This document shows, one piece after another, positions 1 through 11,380 of a DNA stretch of 64,000 nt; positions within the stretch are counted from its first letter, which is position 1, and each line of letters begins with the position of its first letter. The DNA lies in NCBI RefSeq assembly GCF_020734105.1, contig NZ_JAJAFR010000001.1, positions 124,001 to 188,000 on the forward strand, given 5' to 3'. The notes beneath the pieces were generated by a model. That model made no database searches. It was not told where the DNA came from and worked only from the letters and a program-made list of their open reading frames with translations. Source of the stretch: Alkalihalobacillus deserti. GTDB lineage: Bacteria > Bacillota > Bacilli > Bacillales > Bacillaceae_D. The position numbers were made by a program, and so were the translations under genes.

Positions 1-1
1 A

Positions 2-1546
2 GCGATGAAAGAGATAGCCGAGTTTGCGATCATTCCTAACTATATTTATGACGCTAATGCTACTGAACAACTAAGACAAGAGTCTGCAGAGAGTGTAGAA
101 CCCGTATTGATACGTGAAGGACAGCTTCTAGTTAAAGAAGGGGAAATGATTAACCATGAGATTTATGAACAATTAAGAATCGTTGGTTTATTGGATGATT
201 CTTTTAATGTATTTCCATATGTAGGATTAGCCATTTTGATTGGATTAATTATTAGCATGCTTTCCTATTATGTTAGTGAAGCCCAAACATCTGTACAAAA
301 AAACAATAGTCATTTGTTAATGTTCACCCTTGTTTTTATTGTTACCATCGTTATTATGAAGATTACAAGCATGTTTGAAGGATTAGAGATACAAGGTATT
401 GGTTTTGTTGTCCCTGTATCAGTTGGGGCTATGCTTATTACCTTATTAATTCATACTAGGTTAGCTTTATTTACAGGTATTATGTTTGCAGTAATTGGAA
501 GTATCATGTTTAATAATGAAACTGTAGGGACTTTTCATTTCAGTTATGGTTTTTATATTTTATTCAGTTCATTTGCAGGGGCGTATTTCCTTAGTAAATC
601 GAATCAACTTTCTCGAATTCTTCGAGCTGGTTTGTTTGTTTCAATAGTGAATATGGTAGCTGTTGTTGCATTACTATTTATGAAGACGGTTCAGAGCGGT
701 TGGTTTGAGGTAGGAATGCATGTTGGTTTTGCTTTTTTGTCTGGTTTTGTGGCTGCTGTACTAACTATTGGTTTGTTGCCATTTTTTGAAGCGGGATTTG
801 GGATTCTATCTACATCAAGGTTAATTGAACTCTCTAGTCCTAATCAACCTCTACTTCGTAAGATTTTAGTAGAAGCTCCGGGTACCTATCATCACAGTGT
901 TATTGTTGGGAACTTGGCGGAGGCAGCGTGTGAGTCAATAGGTGAAAATGGTTTGCTTGCTCGAGTTGGCTCCTATTATCATGATTTAGGAAAAACAAAA
1001 AGACCACACTTTTTTATTGAAAATCAGATGAAAATGGAGAACCCTCATGATAAGATTTCTCCACAATTAAGTAGAACGATTATCATTGCTCATCCTTATG
1101 ATGGGGCTGATTTATTACGCGAATTTAAAATGCCAAAAGAAATAATTGATATAGCTCAACAACATCATGGAACAACATTATTAAAATATTTTTACCATAA
1201 AGCTAATAAAGACTCGGACCAGGTAATACCTGAATCTCAATTTAGATATCCTGGTCCAAAAGCTCAAACAAAGGTTTCAGCAATTGTAGGAATATCCGAT
1301 AGTGTTGAAGCAGCAGTTCGAACGATACAAAAGCCCACTCCTGATAAAATTGAAGCACTTGTACGGAAAATTATTCAAGATAAACTCGAAGATGGACAAT
1401 TCGATGAGTCCGATTTAACCTTAAAAGAACTAGATCGAGTGGCCGTATCCATTTGTGAAACGCTCAAGGGCACTTTCCATCAACGAATTGAATATCCAGA
1501 AGACGTTAAAGAAAAAGGAGATAAAAAGGATGAACGTAACAGTTGA
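2..1546 (+). CDS. pgpH: 7TM-HD cyclic-di-AMP phosphodiesterase PgpH, 5' end cut off by window
   Basis: The reading frame is open from the first bases of the window, so the N-terminal extracellular domain is missing and only about 514 C-terminal residues are seen. Roughly residues 70-270 form a run of hydrophobic segments typical of a 7TM-HD membrane module. They are followed by an HD phosphohydrolase domain with the paired metal ligands in YHHSVIVGNLAEAA and the signature YYHDLGKT, and further histidines in IIAHPYDGA and QQHHGTT. In Bacillus and Listeria this family hydrolyses c-di-AMP at the membrane. The next gene, ybeY, starts inside the 3' end of this one, an arrangement shared with B. 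subtilis yqfF-yqfG. A charged Lys/Glu-rich tail closes the protein. Confidence 0.95.
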   Translation, partial: AMKEIAEFAIIPNYIYDANATEQLRQESAESVEPVLIREGQLLVKEGEMINHEIYEQLRIVGLLDDSFNVFPYVGLAILIGLIISMLSYYVSEAQTSVQKNNSHLLMFTLVFIVTIVIMKITSMFEGLEIQGIGFVVPVSVGAMLITLLIHTRLALFTGIMFAVIGSIMFNNETVGTFHFSYGFYILFSSFAGAYFLSKSNQLSRILRAGLFVSIVNMVAVVALLFMKTVQSGWFEVGMHVGFAFLSGFVAAVLTIGLLPFFEAGFGILSTSRLIELSSPNQPLLRKILVEAPGTYHHSVIVGNLAEAACESIGENGLLARVGSYYHDLGKTKRPHFFIENQMKMENPHDKISPQLSRTIIIAHPYDGADLLREFKMPKEIIDIAQQHHGTTLLKYFYHKANKDSDQVIPESQFRYPGPKAQTKVSAIVGISDSVEAAVRTIQKPTPDKIEALVRKIIQDKLEDGQFDESDLTLKELDRVAVSICETLKGTFHQRIEYPEDVKEKGDKKDERNS

Positions 1547-2003
1547 TTTTACTGACGAAACGAATGCTTTAACAAAAGAACATCAAGTGCTTGTTGAAAA
1601 GGTCATCATGTTAACTGCCAAAAGGGAAGGATTAAATGGCGAGGTAGAAGTTTCAGTGACAATAGTAGACGAAAAACGGATTCAAGAGATTAACTTGGAA
1701 TATCGAGATAAAAACGAGCCTACTGATGTTATTTCTTTTGCGCTAAATGAACAAGGGGAAGATGAACTAGAGCTAATTCCTAATCCTGATATGCCCAATG
1801 TTCTAGGTGATATCGTCATTTCTCTAGCACATATTAAGGCGCAGTCAGAGGAGTACGAACATTCTTTTGAACGTGAATTAGGTTTTTTGACTGTTCATGG
1901 TATGCTACATTTACTCGGATATGATCATATGACAGAAGCCGAAGAGAAGGAAATGTTCTCAAGGCAAGAGGACATTTTATCTGACTATGGGCTTACACGA
2001 TAG
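1530..2003 (+). CDS. ybeY: Endoribonuclease YbeY (rRNA maturation factor)
   Basis: The 157-residue protein is a single-domain zinc metalloprotein of the UPF0054 family that acts in 16S rRNA 3'-end maturation and ribosome quality control. The zinc site is visible as HGMLHLLGYDH near the C-terminus (H-x3-H-x5-H), and the conserved RDKNEPTDVISFAL segment lies just before the domain middle. A longer open frame begins 75 bases upstream, but the ATG at 1530 is preceded by AAAGGAGATAAAAAGG and gives the family's usual N-terminus and length. It overlaps the end of pgpH by 17 bases and its own 3' end overlaps dgkA by 17 bases, so translation of the three genes is probably coupled. Confidence 0.96.
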   Translation: MNVTVDFTDETNALTKEHQVLVEKVIMLTAKREGLNGEVEVSVTIVDEKRIQEINLEYRDKNEPTDVISFALNEQGEDELELIPNPDMPNVLGDIVISLAHIKAQSEEYEHSFERELGFLTVHGMLHLLGYDHMTEAEEKEMFSRQEDILSDYGLTR

Positions 2004-2373
2004 AAATCAAAAAGGGTTTAAACGTTTGCTAAGATCGTTCATGTTTGCAACTCAGGGATTAATTTTTGTAGTAAAACATGAGCAGAATATGCAAATACAC
2101 TTAATAATAGCAGGAGTCACTTTAGTTTCAGCATACCTATTAAGCCTGCCACTGGTGCAGTGGATGATTTTACTTCTAGTCATTGCTGGGATGTTTTCTT
2201 TAGAGATTATGAATACCGCTGTTGAACGAACCGTAGATTTGATCACTGAAGAATTTCATCCATTAGCGAAGAGAGCCAAAGATATTGCAGCAGCAGCTGT
2301 GTTTGTGTATTGTATTTTTGCCGTTATAATAGGAGTGATTTTGTTTGTCCCTGCTTTAATCAAACTGCTTTAG
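1987..2373 (+). CDS. dgkA: Undecaprenol/diacylglycerol kinase DgkA
   Basis: This is a small integral membrane kinase of 128 residues with three predicted transmembrane helices. The N-terminal amphipathic stretch is followed by the family signature EIMNTAVERTVDL (catalytic Glu and Asn). In Gram-positive bacteria the enzyme phosphorylates undecaprenol, feeding the lipid carrier pool for cell-wall synthesis. The ATG lies inside the last codons of ybeY, the same overlap as in B. subtilis, so the two are expected to be co-translated. UppP, at 42553-43365, acts on the diphosphate form of the same lipid. Confidence 0.95.
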   Translation: MGLHDRNQKGFKRLLRSFMFATQGLIFVVKHEQNMQIHLIIAGVTLVSAYLLSLPLVQWMILLLVIAGMFSLEIMNTAVERTVDLITEEFHPLAKRAKDIAAAAVFVYCIFAVIIGVILFVPALIKLL

Positions 2374-2485
2374 AATAGTTTAAAGAGGCGATGGTCCCCT
2401 CGTAATAAATTTAACATGGACCGCGTCATCGTAATCCCCTTTTGATCGAAAACTTATAGATTGGTTGAGAGGAGTACCCTCTATT

Positions 2486-4525
<2,040 letters not shown>

Positions 4526-4570
4526 AGAGTAGAAGAAAAAGGTCAAATTTATCCTTTTTCTTCTGCTCTT
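4526..4570 (+). terminator. Hairpin terminator after era
   Basis: AGAGTAGAAGAAAAAGG pairs with CCTTTTTCTTCTGCTCTT with one mismatch, giving a 17-18 bp stem. There is no long T run after it. Instead a dispersed repeat (AGCAATG...) begins at the very next base, as it does after the terminator at 18124-18171. Confidence 0.8.
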
Positions 4571-4653
4571 AGCAATGAACGAAGCCGCTGCCATGTCTTG
4601 AGTCTTTTCTGAGTGGGGTTCTCAGGAAAGGCACGCAACGTGCGGAGCCATTG
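4571..4653 (+). repeat. Dispersed structured repeat, copy A
   Basis: An 83 bp element begins AGCAATGAACGAAGCCGCTGCC and ends GCGGAGCCATTG. Three nested pairings are visible: the ends (GCAATG with CATTG), CGCTGC with GCAACG, and an inner hairpin CTTTTCTGAG/CTCAGGAAAG with a GTGGGGTT loop. It lies directly after the era terminator hairpin in the same orientation. Copy B (18172-18255) matches it closely; copies C, D, E and F share the frame but vary in the inner stem. Confidence 0.75.
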
Positions 4654-4819
4654 TCAAAACCAAAGTAAGAAGGTAGTTTGAATCCGTAATAAAAAACTAG
4701 AAGCAACTTAAGTAGTCATTGCCATTTCAGGTGGGTGATTTCAAATTGAGTGGCGAGTGAACACTCCTTGAAAGAGGGACGCGAATTAGAAAATAACTCT
4801 CATATTTCTTTCCCCATTA
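4654..4819. other. Intergenic stretch with no recognised gene
   Basis: Between repeat copy A and the next hairpin I see no convincing open reading frame, promoter or known RNA. The segment has short G-rich runs (CAGGTGGGTGA) but no clear second copy of the repeat. Confidence 0.4.
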
Positions 4820-4854
4820 AACAATGACTAGGTGTCTAGCCATTGTTTTTTTTT
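4820..4854 (+). terminator. Strong rho-independent terminator
   Basis: AACAATGACTAG and CTAGCCATTGTT form a 12 bp stem with one mismatch around the loop GTGT, followed by eight or more T. The stem arms (AACAATG/CATTGTT) resemble the end sequences of the dispersed repeat, so this may be a derived copy that now works as a terminator. Confidence 0.8.
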
Positions 4855-5015
4855 ATTTGAACGCTTATCATTAGAGTAACGATATCCCCTTAGGGAGATC
4901 TAAAAAGTCAAGTGTTTTTAATTAACAATTTTTCCTTAACATGATTTAAGAAAAGAAGGTCATCATACAAGTATAGAGCGTTGAAGTCTTATGAAGAAGA
5001 AAGGTGGAATCTGAT

Positions 5016-5162
5016 ATGCTCGATTTTTCTTGGAAAGTCTTTTCAATGACAGGTAATGTGGATACGTATTTATTATTGAAAGAGCTAGAGCGAGATTCAG
5101 ACGAACAATTCGGACAAGAAGACATAGAGGACATTGAAACAACAGACTCGCCAACGCATTAA
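5016..5162 (+). CDS. yqzL: YqzL-like small protein
   Basis: A 48-residue reading frame begins MLDFSWKVFSMTGNVDTYLL and has an acidic C-terminal half. The N-terminal pattern LDFxWKVFxxTGNxDTYLLxKELE matches the short YqzL protein found between era and recO in B. subtilis, and this copy is in the same place. AAGGTGGAATCTGAT precedes the ATG. Its function is not known; conserved position suggests a role linked to its neighbours, but that is only inference. Confidence 0.8.
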   Translation: MLDFSWKVFSMTGNVDTYLLLKELERDSDEQFGQEDIEDIETTDSPTH

Positions 5163-5201
5163 CAGTATGTTGACACCTCACGAAGAATGTGTGGTGATAG
5201 A

Positions 5202-5954
5202 ATGATTCAAAAAGTAGAAGGTTTAGTTATTCGTACGACGGATTACGGGGAATCAAATAAAATTTTGACGTTATTTACTAGGGAATTAGGTAAGGTTGGA
5301 GTTATGTCTCGAGGAGCCAAAAAACCTAAAAATCGTTTATCTGCGGCTTCCCAATTGTTCATGTATGGTACTTTTGTTTTTCAGCTAAGTTCTGGACTCG
5401 GAACATTAAATCAAGCTGATATCTCAAATTCGTTTCGAGAGGTTCGGAATGATTTATTTCGAGCCTCTTATGCAACGTACATAGTCGAACTTACGGATAA
5501 ATTAACAGAAGATAGACAACGAAATCCCTATCTTTTTGAATTGCTTTATCAAATGCTCTATTATTTAAATGAAGGTATAGATCCAGAAGTATTACTTCGG
5601 ATTTATGAAGTGAAGATGCTTGCTGTTGCAGGAATAAAACCGGAGTTAGATCAATGTGTAAGTTGTGCATCGACTGATGTTCCTGTTGCCTTTTCTATTC
5701 GACATGCTGGATTTTTGTGTGAACAATGTTTACATCAAGATACAAAAGCTTACCGGTTATCAGCGCATGCAGCTAGACTATTGCGATTGTTTTATTATTT
5801 TGATTTACAAAGACTTGGCGAGATTTCCTTAAAGAAAGAAACAAAAAAGGAATTACAAATCATTATTTCGGCTTACTATGATGAATATTCAGGATTACGG
5901 CTAAAGTCTAGAAGGTTTCTTGAACAAATGGAACGGATGAATGGATTTGAATAA
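5202..5954 (+). CDS. recO: DNA repair protein RecO
   Basis: RecO loads RecA onto SSB-coated DNA in the RecFOR recombination pathway. The 250-residue protein starts MIQKVEGLVIRTTDYGESNK, the usual N-terminal OB-fold opening. A central helical region follows, then a zinc-finger-like four-cysteine set (CVSCAS near residue 150 and CEQCLH about 25 residues later). An upstream GTG at 5187 is in frame, but GGTGATAG before ATG 5202 and the family N-terminus favour the ATG. Length is typical for Bacillus. Confidence 0.95.
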   Translation: MIQKVEGLVIRTTDYGESNKILTLFTRELGKVGVMSRGAKKPKNRLSAASQLFMYGTFVFQLSSGLGTLNQADISNSFREVRNDLFRASYATYIVELTDKLTEDRQRNPYLFELLYQMLYYLNEGIDPEVLLRIYEVKMLAVAGIKPELDQCVSCASTDVPVAFSIRHAGFLCEQCLHQDTKAYRLSAHAARLLRLFYYFDLQRLGEISLKKETKKELQIIISAYYDEYSGLRLKSRRFLEQMERMNGFE

Positions 5955-5961
5955 TGGCAAG

Positions 5962-5991
5962 TTGACAGTCAAGTTGGATTTTTAGTATGAT
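5962..5991 (+). promoter_or_regulatory. SigA-type promoter for glyQS
   Basis: TTGACA at 5962-5967 and TATGAT at 5986-5991 are separated by 18 bases. The site lies just upstream of the T-box leader, so it is the expected promoter for the glyQ-glyS transcript. Confidence 0.7.
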
Positions 5992-5997
5992 GCTAAT

Positions 5998-6227
5998 AAT
6001 AAGATATGGTGCATAGATGGAAATTAGTATTTACTCTCCTCTTATGAAAGCGAACCTAGGGTGGTGTGAGCTAGGGCTTAAGAAAGTAAAGAAGGCATTC
6101 CGGAGCATATTCGTTGAAAGTGATTAAGTGGGTTGCATTATAGTAATCTTCTTAATAATTAGGGTGGAACCGCGGGAAAAGCTCTCGTCCCTATGTCTAA
6201 AAATGACATAAGGATGAGGGTTTTTTC
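5998..6227 (+). promoter_or_regulatory. Glycine T-box leader of glyQS
   Basis: The T-box sequence AGGGTGGAACCGCGGG is at 6161-6176, preceded by stem I elements (GAACCTAGGGTGGTGTGAGCTAGG is split across the apical region). The GGC in GAAGGCATTCCGGAG near 6092-6106 is the likely glycine specifier. An intrinsic terminator follows: CTCTCGTCCCTATGTC at 6182-6197 pairs with GACATAAGGATGAGGG at 6205-6220, then six T. When uncharged tRNA-Gly binds, the T-box pairs with its acceptor end and the antiterminator forms, allowing glyQS expression. The position directly before glyQ agrees with this specificity. Confidence 0.93.
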
Positions 6228-6280
6228 TATGCCATTTTAAATGCGAATGTCACCGATCAAGAATAAGGAGGTAAGAACAA

Positions 6281-7177
6281 GTGAATGTTCAAAATATGAT
6301 CTTGACCTTACAAGAGTATTGGTCAAAACAAAATTGTATGATTATGCAAGCGTATGATACAGAAAAAGGGGCTGGAACGATGAGCCCATTTACACTCTTA
6401 CGTACAATTGGACCAGAACCGTGGAATGTGGCTTATGTGGAGCCTTCTCGTAGACCTGCTGATGGAAGATACGGTGAAAATCCGAACCGCTTATACCAGC
6501 ATCATCAATTTCAAGTTATTATGAAGCCATCTCCAATCAATATTCAAGAGCTTTATTTAAAAAGCCTTGAGGCTCTTGGAATTAATCCACTCGAACATGA
6601 TATTCGCTTTGTAGAGGATAACTGGGAAAATCCTACTCTTGGTTGCGCCGGTTTAGGATGGGAAGTTTGGTTAGATGGAATGGAGATTACTCAATTTACC
6701 TATTTTCAGCAAGTTGGAGGCCTAGAGGCAAATCCGGTTTCAGCGGAAATTACGTATGGACTAGAAAGACTTGCATCCTATATTCAAGATAAAGAAAATG
6801 TTTTTGATCTTGAATGGGTAGAAGGATTCACTTACGGCGATATTTTTAAACAGTCAGAATATGAACATTCTAAGTACACATTTGAAGTATCAGATAGTCA
6901 AATGCTCTTCTCTCTATTTGGTACATATGAGCAAGAGGCAAAGCGTGCTTTGGATGAAAACCTTGTTTTTCCAGCATATGATTATATTTTGAAATGTTCA
7001 CATACATTTAACCTGCTTGATGCTAGAGGAGCGATTTCTGTTACAGAGCGTACAGGTTACATTGGTCGAGTTCGAAACTTAGCTCGTGCTGCAGCAAAAC
7101 TTTATTATAATGAGCGTGAAAGACTAGGATTTCCAATGTTAAAAAAGAAGGAGGGAGAAAATAATGAGCAAGCGTGA
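6281..7177 (+). CDS. glyQ: Glycine--tRNA ligase alpha subunit
   Basis: GlyQ carries the class II catalytic core of the bacterial alpha2-beta2 glycyl-tRNA synthetase. The 298-residue protein has the signature stretches [37 protein letters not shown] and [20 protein letters not shown]. Translation starts at a GTG preceded by AAGGAGGTAAGAACAA. It is controlled by the T-box directly upstream and its last codons overlap the start of glyS by 14 bases, so the two subunits are made together. Confidence 0.98.
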   Translation: MNVQNMILTLQEYWSKQNCMIMQAYDTEKGAGTMSPFTLLRTIGPEPWNVAYVEPSRRPADGRYGENPNRLYQHHQFQVIMKPSPINIQELYLKSLEALGINPLEHDIRFVEDNWENPTLGCAGLGWEVWLDGMEITQFTYFQQVGGLEANPVSAEITYGLERLASYIQDKENVFDLEWVEGFTYGDIFKQSEYEHSKYTFEVSDSQMLFSLFGTYEQEAKRALDENLVFPAYDYILKCSHTFNLLDARGAISVTERTGYIGRVRNLARAAAKLYYNERERLGFPMLKKKEGENNEQA

Positions 7178-9245
7178 TTTTTTACTAGAAATTGGATTGG
7201 AAGAGTTACCAGCCCGTTTTGTGACGGATTCAATGAACCAATTAAAAGAAAAAGTAGAAACGTGGTTAAAAAATGAACGCCTAGAATACAGTGAAATTCA
7301 AGCCTTTGCTACACCAAGAAGATTAGCTGTCATAATTGAAGGGCTGGCTGAAAATCAACCGAATATTGAAGAAGAGGCTAAAGGCCCTGCCAAGAAGATT
7401 GCTTTTGATGAAAATGGGAATTGGACAAAAGCAGCGGCTGGATTTGCAAGAGGACAAGGAGTAAGTACGGATTCATTATATTTTAAGGAAATCAAAGGTG
7501 TTGAATACATTTATGCGAACAAATATATTCAAGGAAAAAAGACCATTGAACTTCTACCGGCATTAAAAGAACTTATTACTTCTCTGCATTTTCCGAAGAA
7601 TATGCGTTGGGGAAACAATGACCTTCGTTTTGCTCGTCCAATTAGATGGCTTGTGGCAATGTATGGAAAAGAGGTTATTCCTTTTTCAATTACATCAATC
7701 AAAACGGGATCTAAAACATATGGACACCGTTTTCTTGGTAATGAAATAGAAATTAGTGAGCCTTCAGAATATGTAACTTCTTTACTAGCGGAATATGTAA
7801 TCGTTAATCCAGAAGAACGAAAAAGAGGAATTCGTAATCAGATTGAATCGATGACAGAAGGAAATAATTGGCTTGTTTCCATTGATGAATCACTTTTAGA
7901 GGAAGTAACCCATTTAGTTGAATACCCAACAGCCCTTTCTGGAAGTTTTGATAAGAGCTTTCTTCAGTTACCTAAAGAAGTTTTAATCACTTCAATGAGG
8001 GAGCACCAGCGCTACTTCCCAGTACAAGATCATTCAGGTGACTTGTTGCCTTATTTCATTACTGTCCGTAATGGGGACCATAAACATTTAGATAATGTCT
8101 CTAAAGGGAATGAAAAGGTATTAAGGGCTCGATTATCAGATGCAGCGTTCTTCTACGCGGAGGACCAAAAATTAAAAATCACGGATGCTTTAACTAGATT
8201 AGAACAAATTGTCTACCATGAGGAATTAGGTTCAATCGGTGATAAAGTACGTCGTGTAGGTGAAGCTGTAACGAAAATGTCTCAGTTGTTAGCTGTAGAT
8301 GAAAAAACAGAAAAGACAGCTAGTCGTATTGCTGAAATTGGTAAATTTGACCTTGTTACACAAATGGTTAATGAATTCCCGGAATTACAAGGTAGAATGG
8401 GAGAAGTTTATGCTGATCTCGCTGGTGAGAAAAAAGAAGTGGCTCAAGGAATAAACGAACATTACAGACCGCGTTTTGCTGGAGATACAAGTCCATCTAC
8501 TTTAGCTGGAACCATTGTCAGCCTTGCAGAAAAGCTAGATACAATTTCGACATGTTTTGCAATTGGACTAATACCGACGGGTTCACAGGACCCCTATGCA
8601 CTTAGACGTCAGGCGGCTGGTATAGTTCAGATGGTTAATGACCATAAACTGGACGTGAGTCTTGAACAGTTGGTTTCCATTAGTCTTGAAGTGGCTGAAT
8701 CAAGAAAATTATTAAAAAGTGAAGCAGGAGAAATTAAGTCTGACCTCTTAGAATTCTTTAAGCTAAGAGTAAAGGCATTATTACAAGAACAAGGTGTTCA
8801 ATACGATGTAGTCGATGCTGTGCTAAACGATCAAATAGGTCATATACCAACGTTAATTACAAAGTCTGTTATCATTTCAGAATTGCATCAGGAAGAAGCT
8901 TTTAAGAAAGTGGTGGAAGCATTAAGTCGGGTTACAAATATTGCAAAGAAAGCCAAAGATAGTGGAGCCATCGATGTTGATCTATTTGAAAAAGAAGAAG
9001 AAAAACAGCTTTATACTCTTTATGAAGAATTATCGATACAAGTCGAGCAAGCATTAAAACAAGGTAATGCCAAAAAAGCGTATGAGGCACTAGCGAGTTC
9101 AGAGCCAATTATTAATCAATATTTTGATCATATTATGGTTATGACTGAAAAAAGGGAAGTGCGAGATAACCGATTAAATCAAATGAGAGAGTTGTCAAAA
9201 ATTATTCGTTCTTTTGCACAGTTTCAAGCAATTGTCTTTGCTTAA
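7164..9245 (+). CDS. glyS: Glycine--tRNA ligase beta subunit
   Basis: The 693-residue beta subunit supplies tRNA recognition to the glycyl-tRNA synthetase. The N-terminus [19 protein letters not shown] and the HD-like central motif [11 protein letters not shown] are diagnostic, and the C-terminal anticodon-binding domain is present (VTNIAKKAK onward). Its ATG lies inside the end of glyQ with GGAGGGAG upstream. Length is normal for Bacillus and no damage is seen. There is no obvious terminator hairpin in the 250 bases after it. Confidence 0.97.
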   Translation: MSKRDFLLEIGLEELPARFVTDSMNQLKEKVETWLKNERLEYSEIQAFATPRRLAVIIEGLAENQPNIEEEAKGPAKKIAFDENGNWTKAAAGFARGQGVSTDSLYFKEIKGVEYIYANKYIQGKKTIELLPALKELITSLHFPKNMRWGNNDLRFARPIRWLVAMYGKEVIPFSITSIKTGSKTYGHRFLGNEIEISEPSEYVTSLLAEYVIVNPEERKRGIRNQIESMTEGNNWLVSIDESLLEEVTHLVEYPTALSGSFDKSFLQLPKEVLITSMREHQRYFPVQDHSGDLLPYFITVRNGDHKHLDNVSKGNEKVLRARLSDAAFFYAEDQKLKITDALTRLEQIVYHEELGSIGDKVRRVGEAVTKMSQLLAVDEKTEKTASRIAEIGKFDLVTQMVNEFPELQGRMGEVYADLAGEKKEVAQGINEHYRPRFAGDTSPSTLAGTIVSLAEKLDTISTCFAIGLIPTGSQDPYALRRQAAGIVQMVNDHKLDVSLEQLVSISLEVAESRKLLKSEAGEIKSDLLEFFKLRVKALLQEQGVQYDVVDAVLNDQIGHIPTLITKSVIISELHQEEAFKKVVEALSRVTNIAKKAKDSGAIDVDLFEKEEEKQLYTLYEELSIQVEQALKQGNAKKAYEALASSEPIINQYFDHIMVMTEKREVRDNRLNQMRELSKIIRSFAQFQAIVFA

Positions 9246-9497
9246 AAGAGGTAGTTATTATTCTAAAGGTAAAAGAGCTGTTCCACCAATGTATTGGTTT
9301 GAATCCGAATTTCAAATGTTTTACGGTGATTTTTAAAGAACAAACTCCAACGATGTGAAGTCTTGTAGCAGTTTGTAAAGAGAAAGAAGGATGATTCTAC
9401 AAAATTTTCATTGATATTCCTTTTCATAAAGGCTTTCATTCGTATATAATAATTTTATATTAGTATGGCACTTTTGTGCTAAGGACGGTGAAAACCA

Positions 9498-10133
9498 ATC
9501 GAACTGACAAGCCGGCAAGAAAAAATTGTAGAAATTGTAAAAAATAGTGGGCCTATTACTGGGGAGCATATCGCTGACCAGCTTTCGTTAACACGTGCTA
9601 CTCTTAGACCTGATTTGGCTATTCTCACAATGGCAGGATATTTAGATGCAAGGCCAAGGGTTGGCTATTTCTATACCGGGAAAACGGGTACGCAACTTTT
9701 AGCTGATAAAGTTAAACATATTACGGTAAATGATTATCTATCACGACCAGTAGTTGTTCAGCAATCTATAACTATTTATGATGCGATCTGTGCGATGTTC
9801 CTTGAGGATGTTGGAACGCTATTTGTAGTCGATACAGATACAACACTCGTAGGGGTCCTTTCAAGAAAAGATTTACTAAGAGCTAGTCTTGGGAAACAAG
9901 CTCTTGAGTCGATGCCTGTAAGTATTATTATGACGCGCATGCCTAATATAACCGTCTGTAAGAAAGAAGACCTAATTATTGAAGTTGCAAGTAAATTAAT
10001 TGATAAGCAGATTGATGGTTTACCTATTGTGATCGAAGTCGATCGTGGATCTGGTTATGAAGTTGTTGGTCGTATTACAAAGACGAATATAACCGCACTG
10101 CTTGTAGATTTAGCAAATGACGAAATGATCTAA
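9498..10133 (+). CDS. ccpN: CcpN-type transcriptional repressor; start codon damaged or non-canonical
   Basis: The frame encodes an N-terminal winged helix (IELTSRQEKIVEIVKNSG, then LTRATLRPDLAILTMAGYLD) and two CBS domains containing FLEDVGTLFVV and VSIIMTRMPNITV. This matches CcpN (YqzB), which represses gluconeogenic gapB and pckA in B. subtilis. It is followed by the PPDK regulator yqfL, as in B. subtilis. The helix-turn-helix is open only from 9492, after an in-frame TGA at 9489-9491, and no ATG, GTG or TTG precedes it. The GTG at 9488 is in another frame: GTGAAAACCAATCGAACTG would read MKTIELT if one A were removed. I give 9498 as the start of homologous coding sequence, not as a proven start codon. 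Confidence 0.82.
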   Translation: MELTSRQEKIVEIVKNSGPITGEHIADQLSLTRATLRPDLAILTMAGYLDARPRVGYFYTGKTGTQLLADKVKHITVNDYLSRPVVVQQSITIYDAICAMFLEDVGTLFVVDTDTTLVGVLSRKDLLRASLGKQALESMPVSIIMTRMPNITVCKKEDLIIEVASKLIDKQIDGLPIVIEVDRGSGYEVVGRITKTNITALLVDLANDEMI

Positions 10134-10152
10134 ATAAAGGAGGGAATGGAGA

Positions 10153-10968
10153 ATGGAAGAGATCAAGCAGCGTCCTGTTGTATATGTTGTTTCCGATTCT
10201 GTTGGAGAAACTGCTGAACTTGTTGTAAAGGCAGCTGCTAGTCAATTCAGTAGTGCAGGACTTGAAGTAAGACGCATTCCTTACGTGGAAGATAAGGAGA
10301 CCATTGAAGAAGTCGTTATTTTAGCAACTAAAGCGAAAGCATTGATAGCTTTCACATTAGTGGTACCAGAGATTAAAGATCATTTACTAACATTGGCAAA
10401 AGAGGCTAATGTAGAAACGGTTGATATCATTGGACCTATGCTAGAAAAGATAGGTGTACTCACAAATAAGGCACCGCGTTATGAACCTGGGCTGATTTAT
10501 CGCCTCGATGAAGACTACTTCCGTAAAGTGGAGGCTATTGAATTTGCTGTTAAATATGACGATGGGAGAGACCCAAGGGGGGTCATCCGAGCGGATATTG
10601 TTTTAATAGGAGTTTCAAGAACTTCGAAAACTCCACTATCACAATATCTCGCACATAAGCGGTTAAAAGTAGCGAATGTCCCTCTTGTTCCTGAGGTCGA
10701 ACCTCCTAAAGAGTTGTTTCATGTAGCACCGAAAAAATGTGTGGGCTTAAAAATTAGTCCAGAAAAGTTAAATGATATTCGGGCAGAACGTTTGAAAGCA
10801 CTTGGTCTAAAAGCGCAAGCTAATTATGCCAATCTGGATCGCATTAAAGAAGAGTTAGCGTATGCAGACAAAATAATGCAACGAATTGGTTGCCCTGTTA
10901 TAGACGTTTCTAATAAAGCCGTTGAGGAAACAGCTAACTTAATATCAAGTATGTTTTTAAAAAAATAG
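10153..10968 (+). CDS. yqfL: Pyruvate, phosphate dikinase regulatory protein (DUF299)
   Basis: Members of this family are bifunctional kinase/phosphorylases that switch PEP-synthesising enzymes on and off. The 271-residue protein contains the P-loop-like motif [15 protein letters not shown] and the conserved [11 protein letters not shown] near the N-terminus. GGAGGGAATGGAGA precedes the ATG. It lies 19 bases after ccpN; YqfL has been genetically linked to CcpN-dependent control of central carbon metabolism in B. subtilis, so they are likely co-transcribed. A terminator follows at 10974. Confidence 0.94.
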   Translation: MEEIKQRPVVYVVSDSVGETAELVVKAAASQFSSAGLEVRRIPYVEDKETIEEVVILATKAKALIAFTLVVPEIKDHLLTLAKEANVETVDIIGPMLEKIGVLTNKAPRYEPGLIYRLDEDYFRKVEAIEFAVKYDDGRDPRGVIRADIVLIGVSRTSKTPLSQYLAHKRLKVANVPLVPEVEPPKELFHVAPKKCVGLKISPEKLNDIRAERLKALGLKAQANYANLDRIKEELAYADKIMQRIGCPVIDVSNKAVEETANLISSMFLKK

Positions 10969-10973
10969 AGGGA

Positions 10974-11007
10974 AAGAGTATCCTGTGAGACCAGGGTGCT
11001 CTTTTTT
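10974..11007 (+). terminator. Terminator after yqfL
   Basis: AAGAGTATCCTG and CAGGGTGCTCTT pair with one mismatch around TGAGAC and are followed by a T run ending at 11007. Confidence 0.75.
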
Positions 11008-11353
11008 GATGAGCTGAATAGCATAGATTTTTCATCCTTATAGAGGCCTTGTTTTAAAGTATTTTTTTGTTTCTCAGAACGATTAATTTCAGATAAGTAA
11101 TCAGGTTTGTGGAAATTAAGGTTTTCTAAAATATTTTCACTATGCAAAGCAGGAGAAGTTGCGTATAATAAAGAATTGTGATTCTAAAGGATTATTTTTT
11201 TGTCATAAATAAAAAAAGAACAAATAAATTTTAAAAGTCAAGACTTTTTCTTAGTTTTTTGGTAATGATAGTAAGGATAAAAAGAATGAATCACGTAAAA
11301 GTTGTTTCGTTCGACAAATATCTACGAAATTCTTTAAAATCATAGCAGGATTT
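11008..11353. other. AT-rich intergenic stretch
   Basis: I see no gene here. It is very AT-rich with long A runs near 11210-11240 and a TATAAT at 11164-11169 that could be a promoter element, but no convincing -35 box at the right distance. Confidence 0.35.
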
Positions 11354-11380
11354 TTGAGAGGAATGTTGAATTCAACTATT

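Noticed and set aside
2374..2464. Possible structured RNA between dgkA and the DUF502 gene
   Set aside because: CGATGGTCC and GGACCGCGTCATCG can pair only with interruptions and there is no T run or known motif.
10824..11147. 107-residue open frame antisense to the end of yqfL
   Set aside because: Most of it overlaps the conserved yqfL gene and its terminator; no ribosome site.
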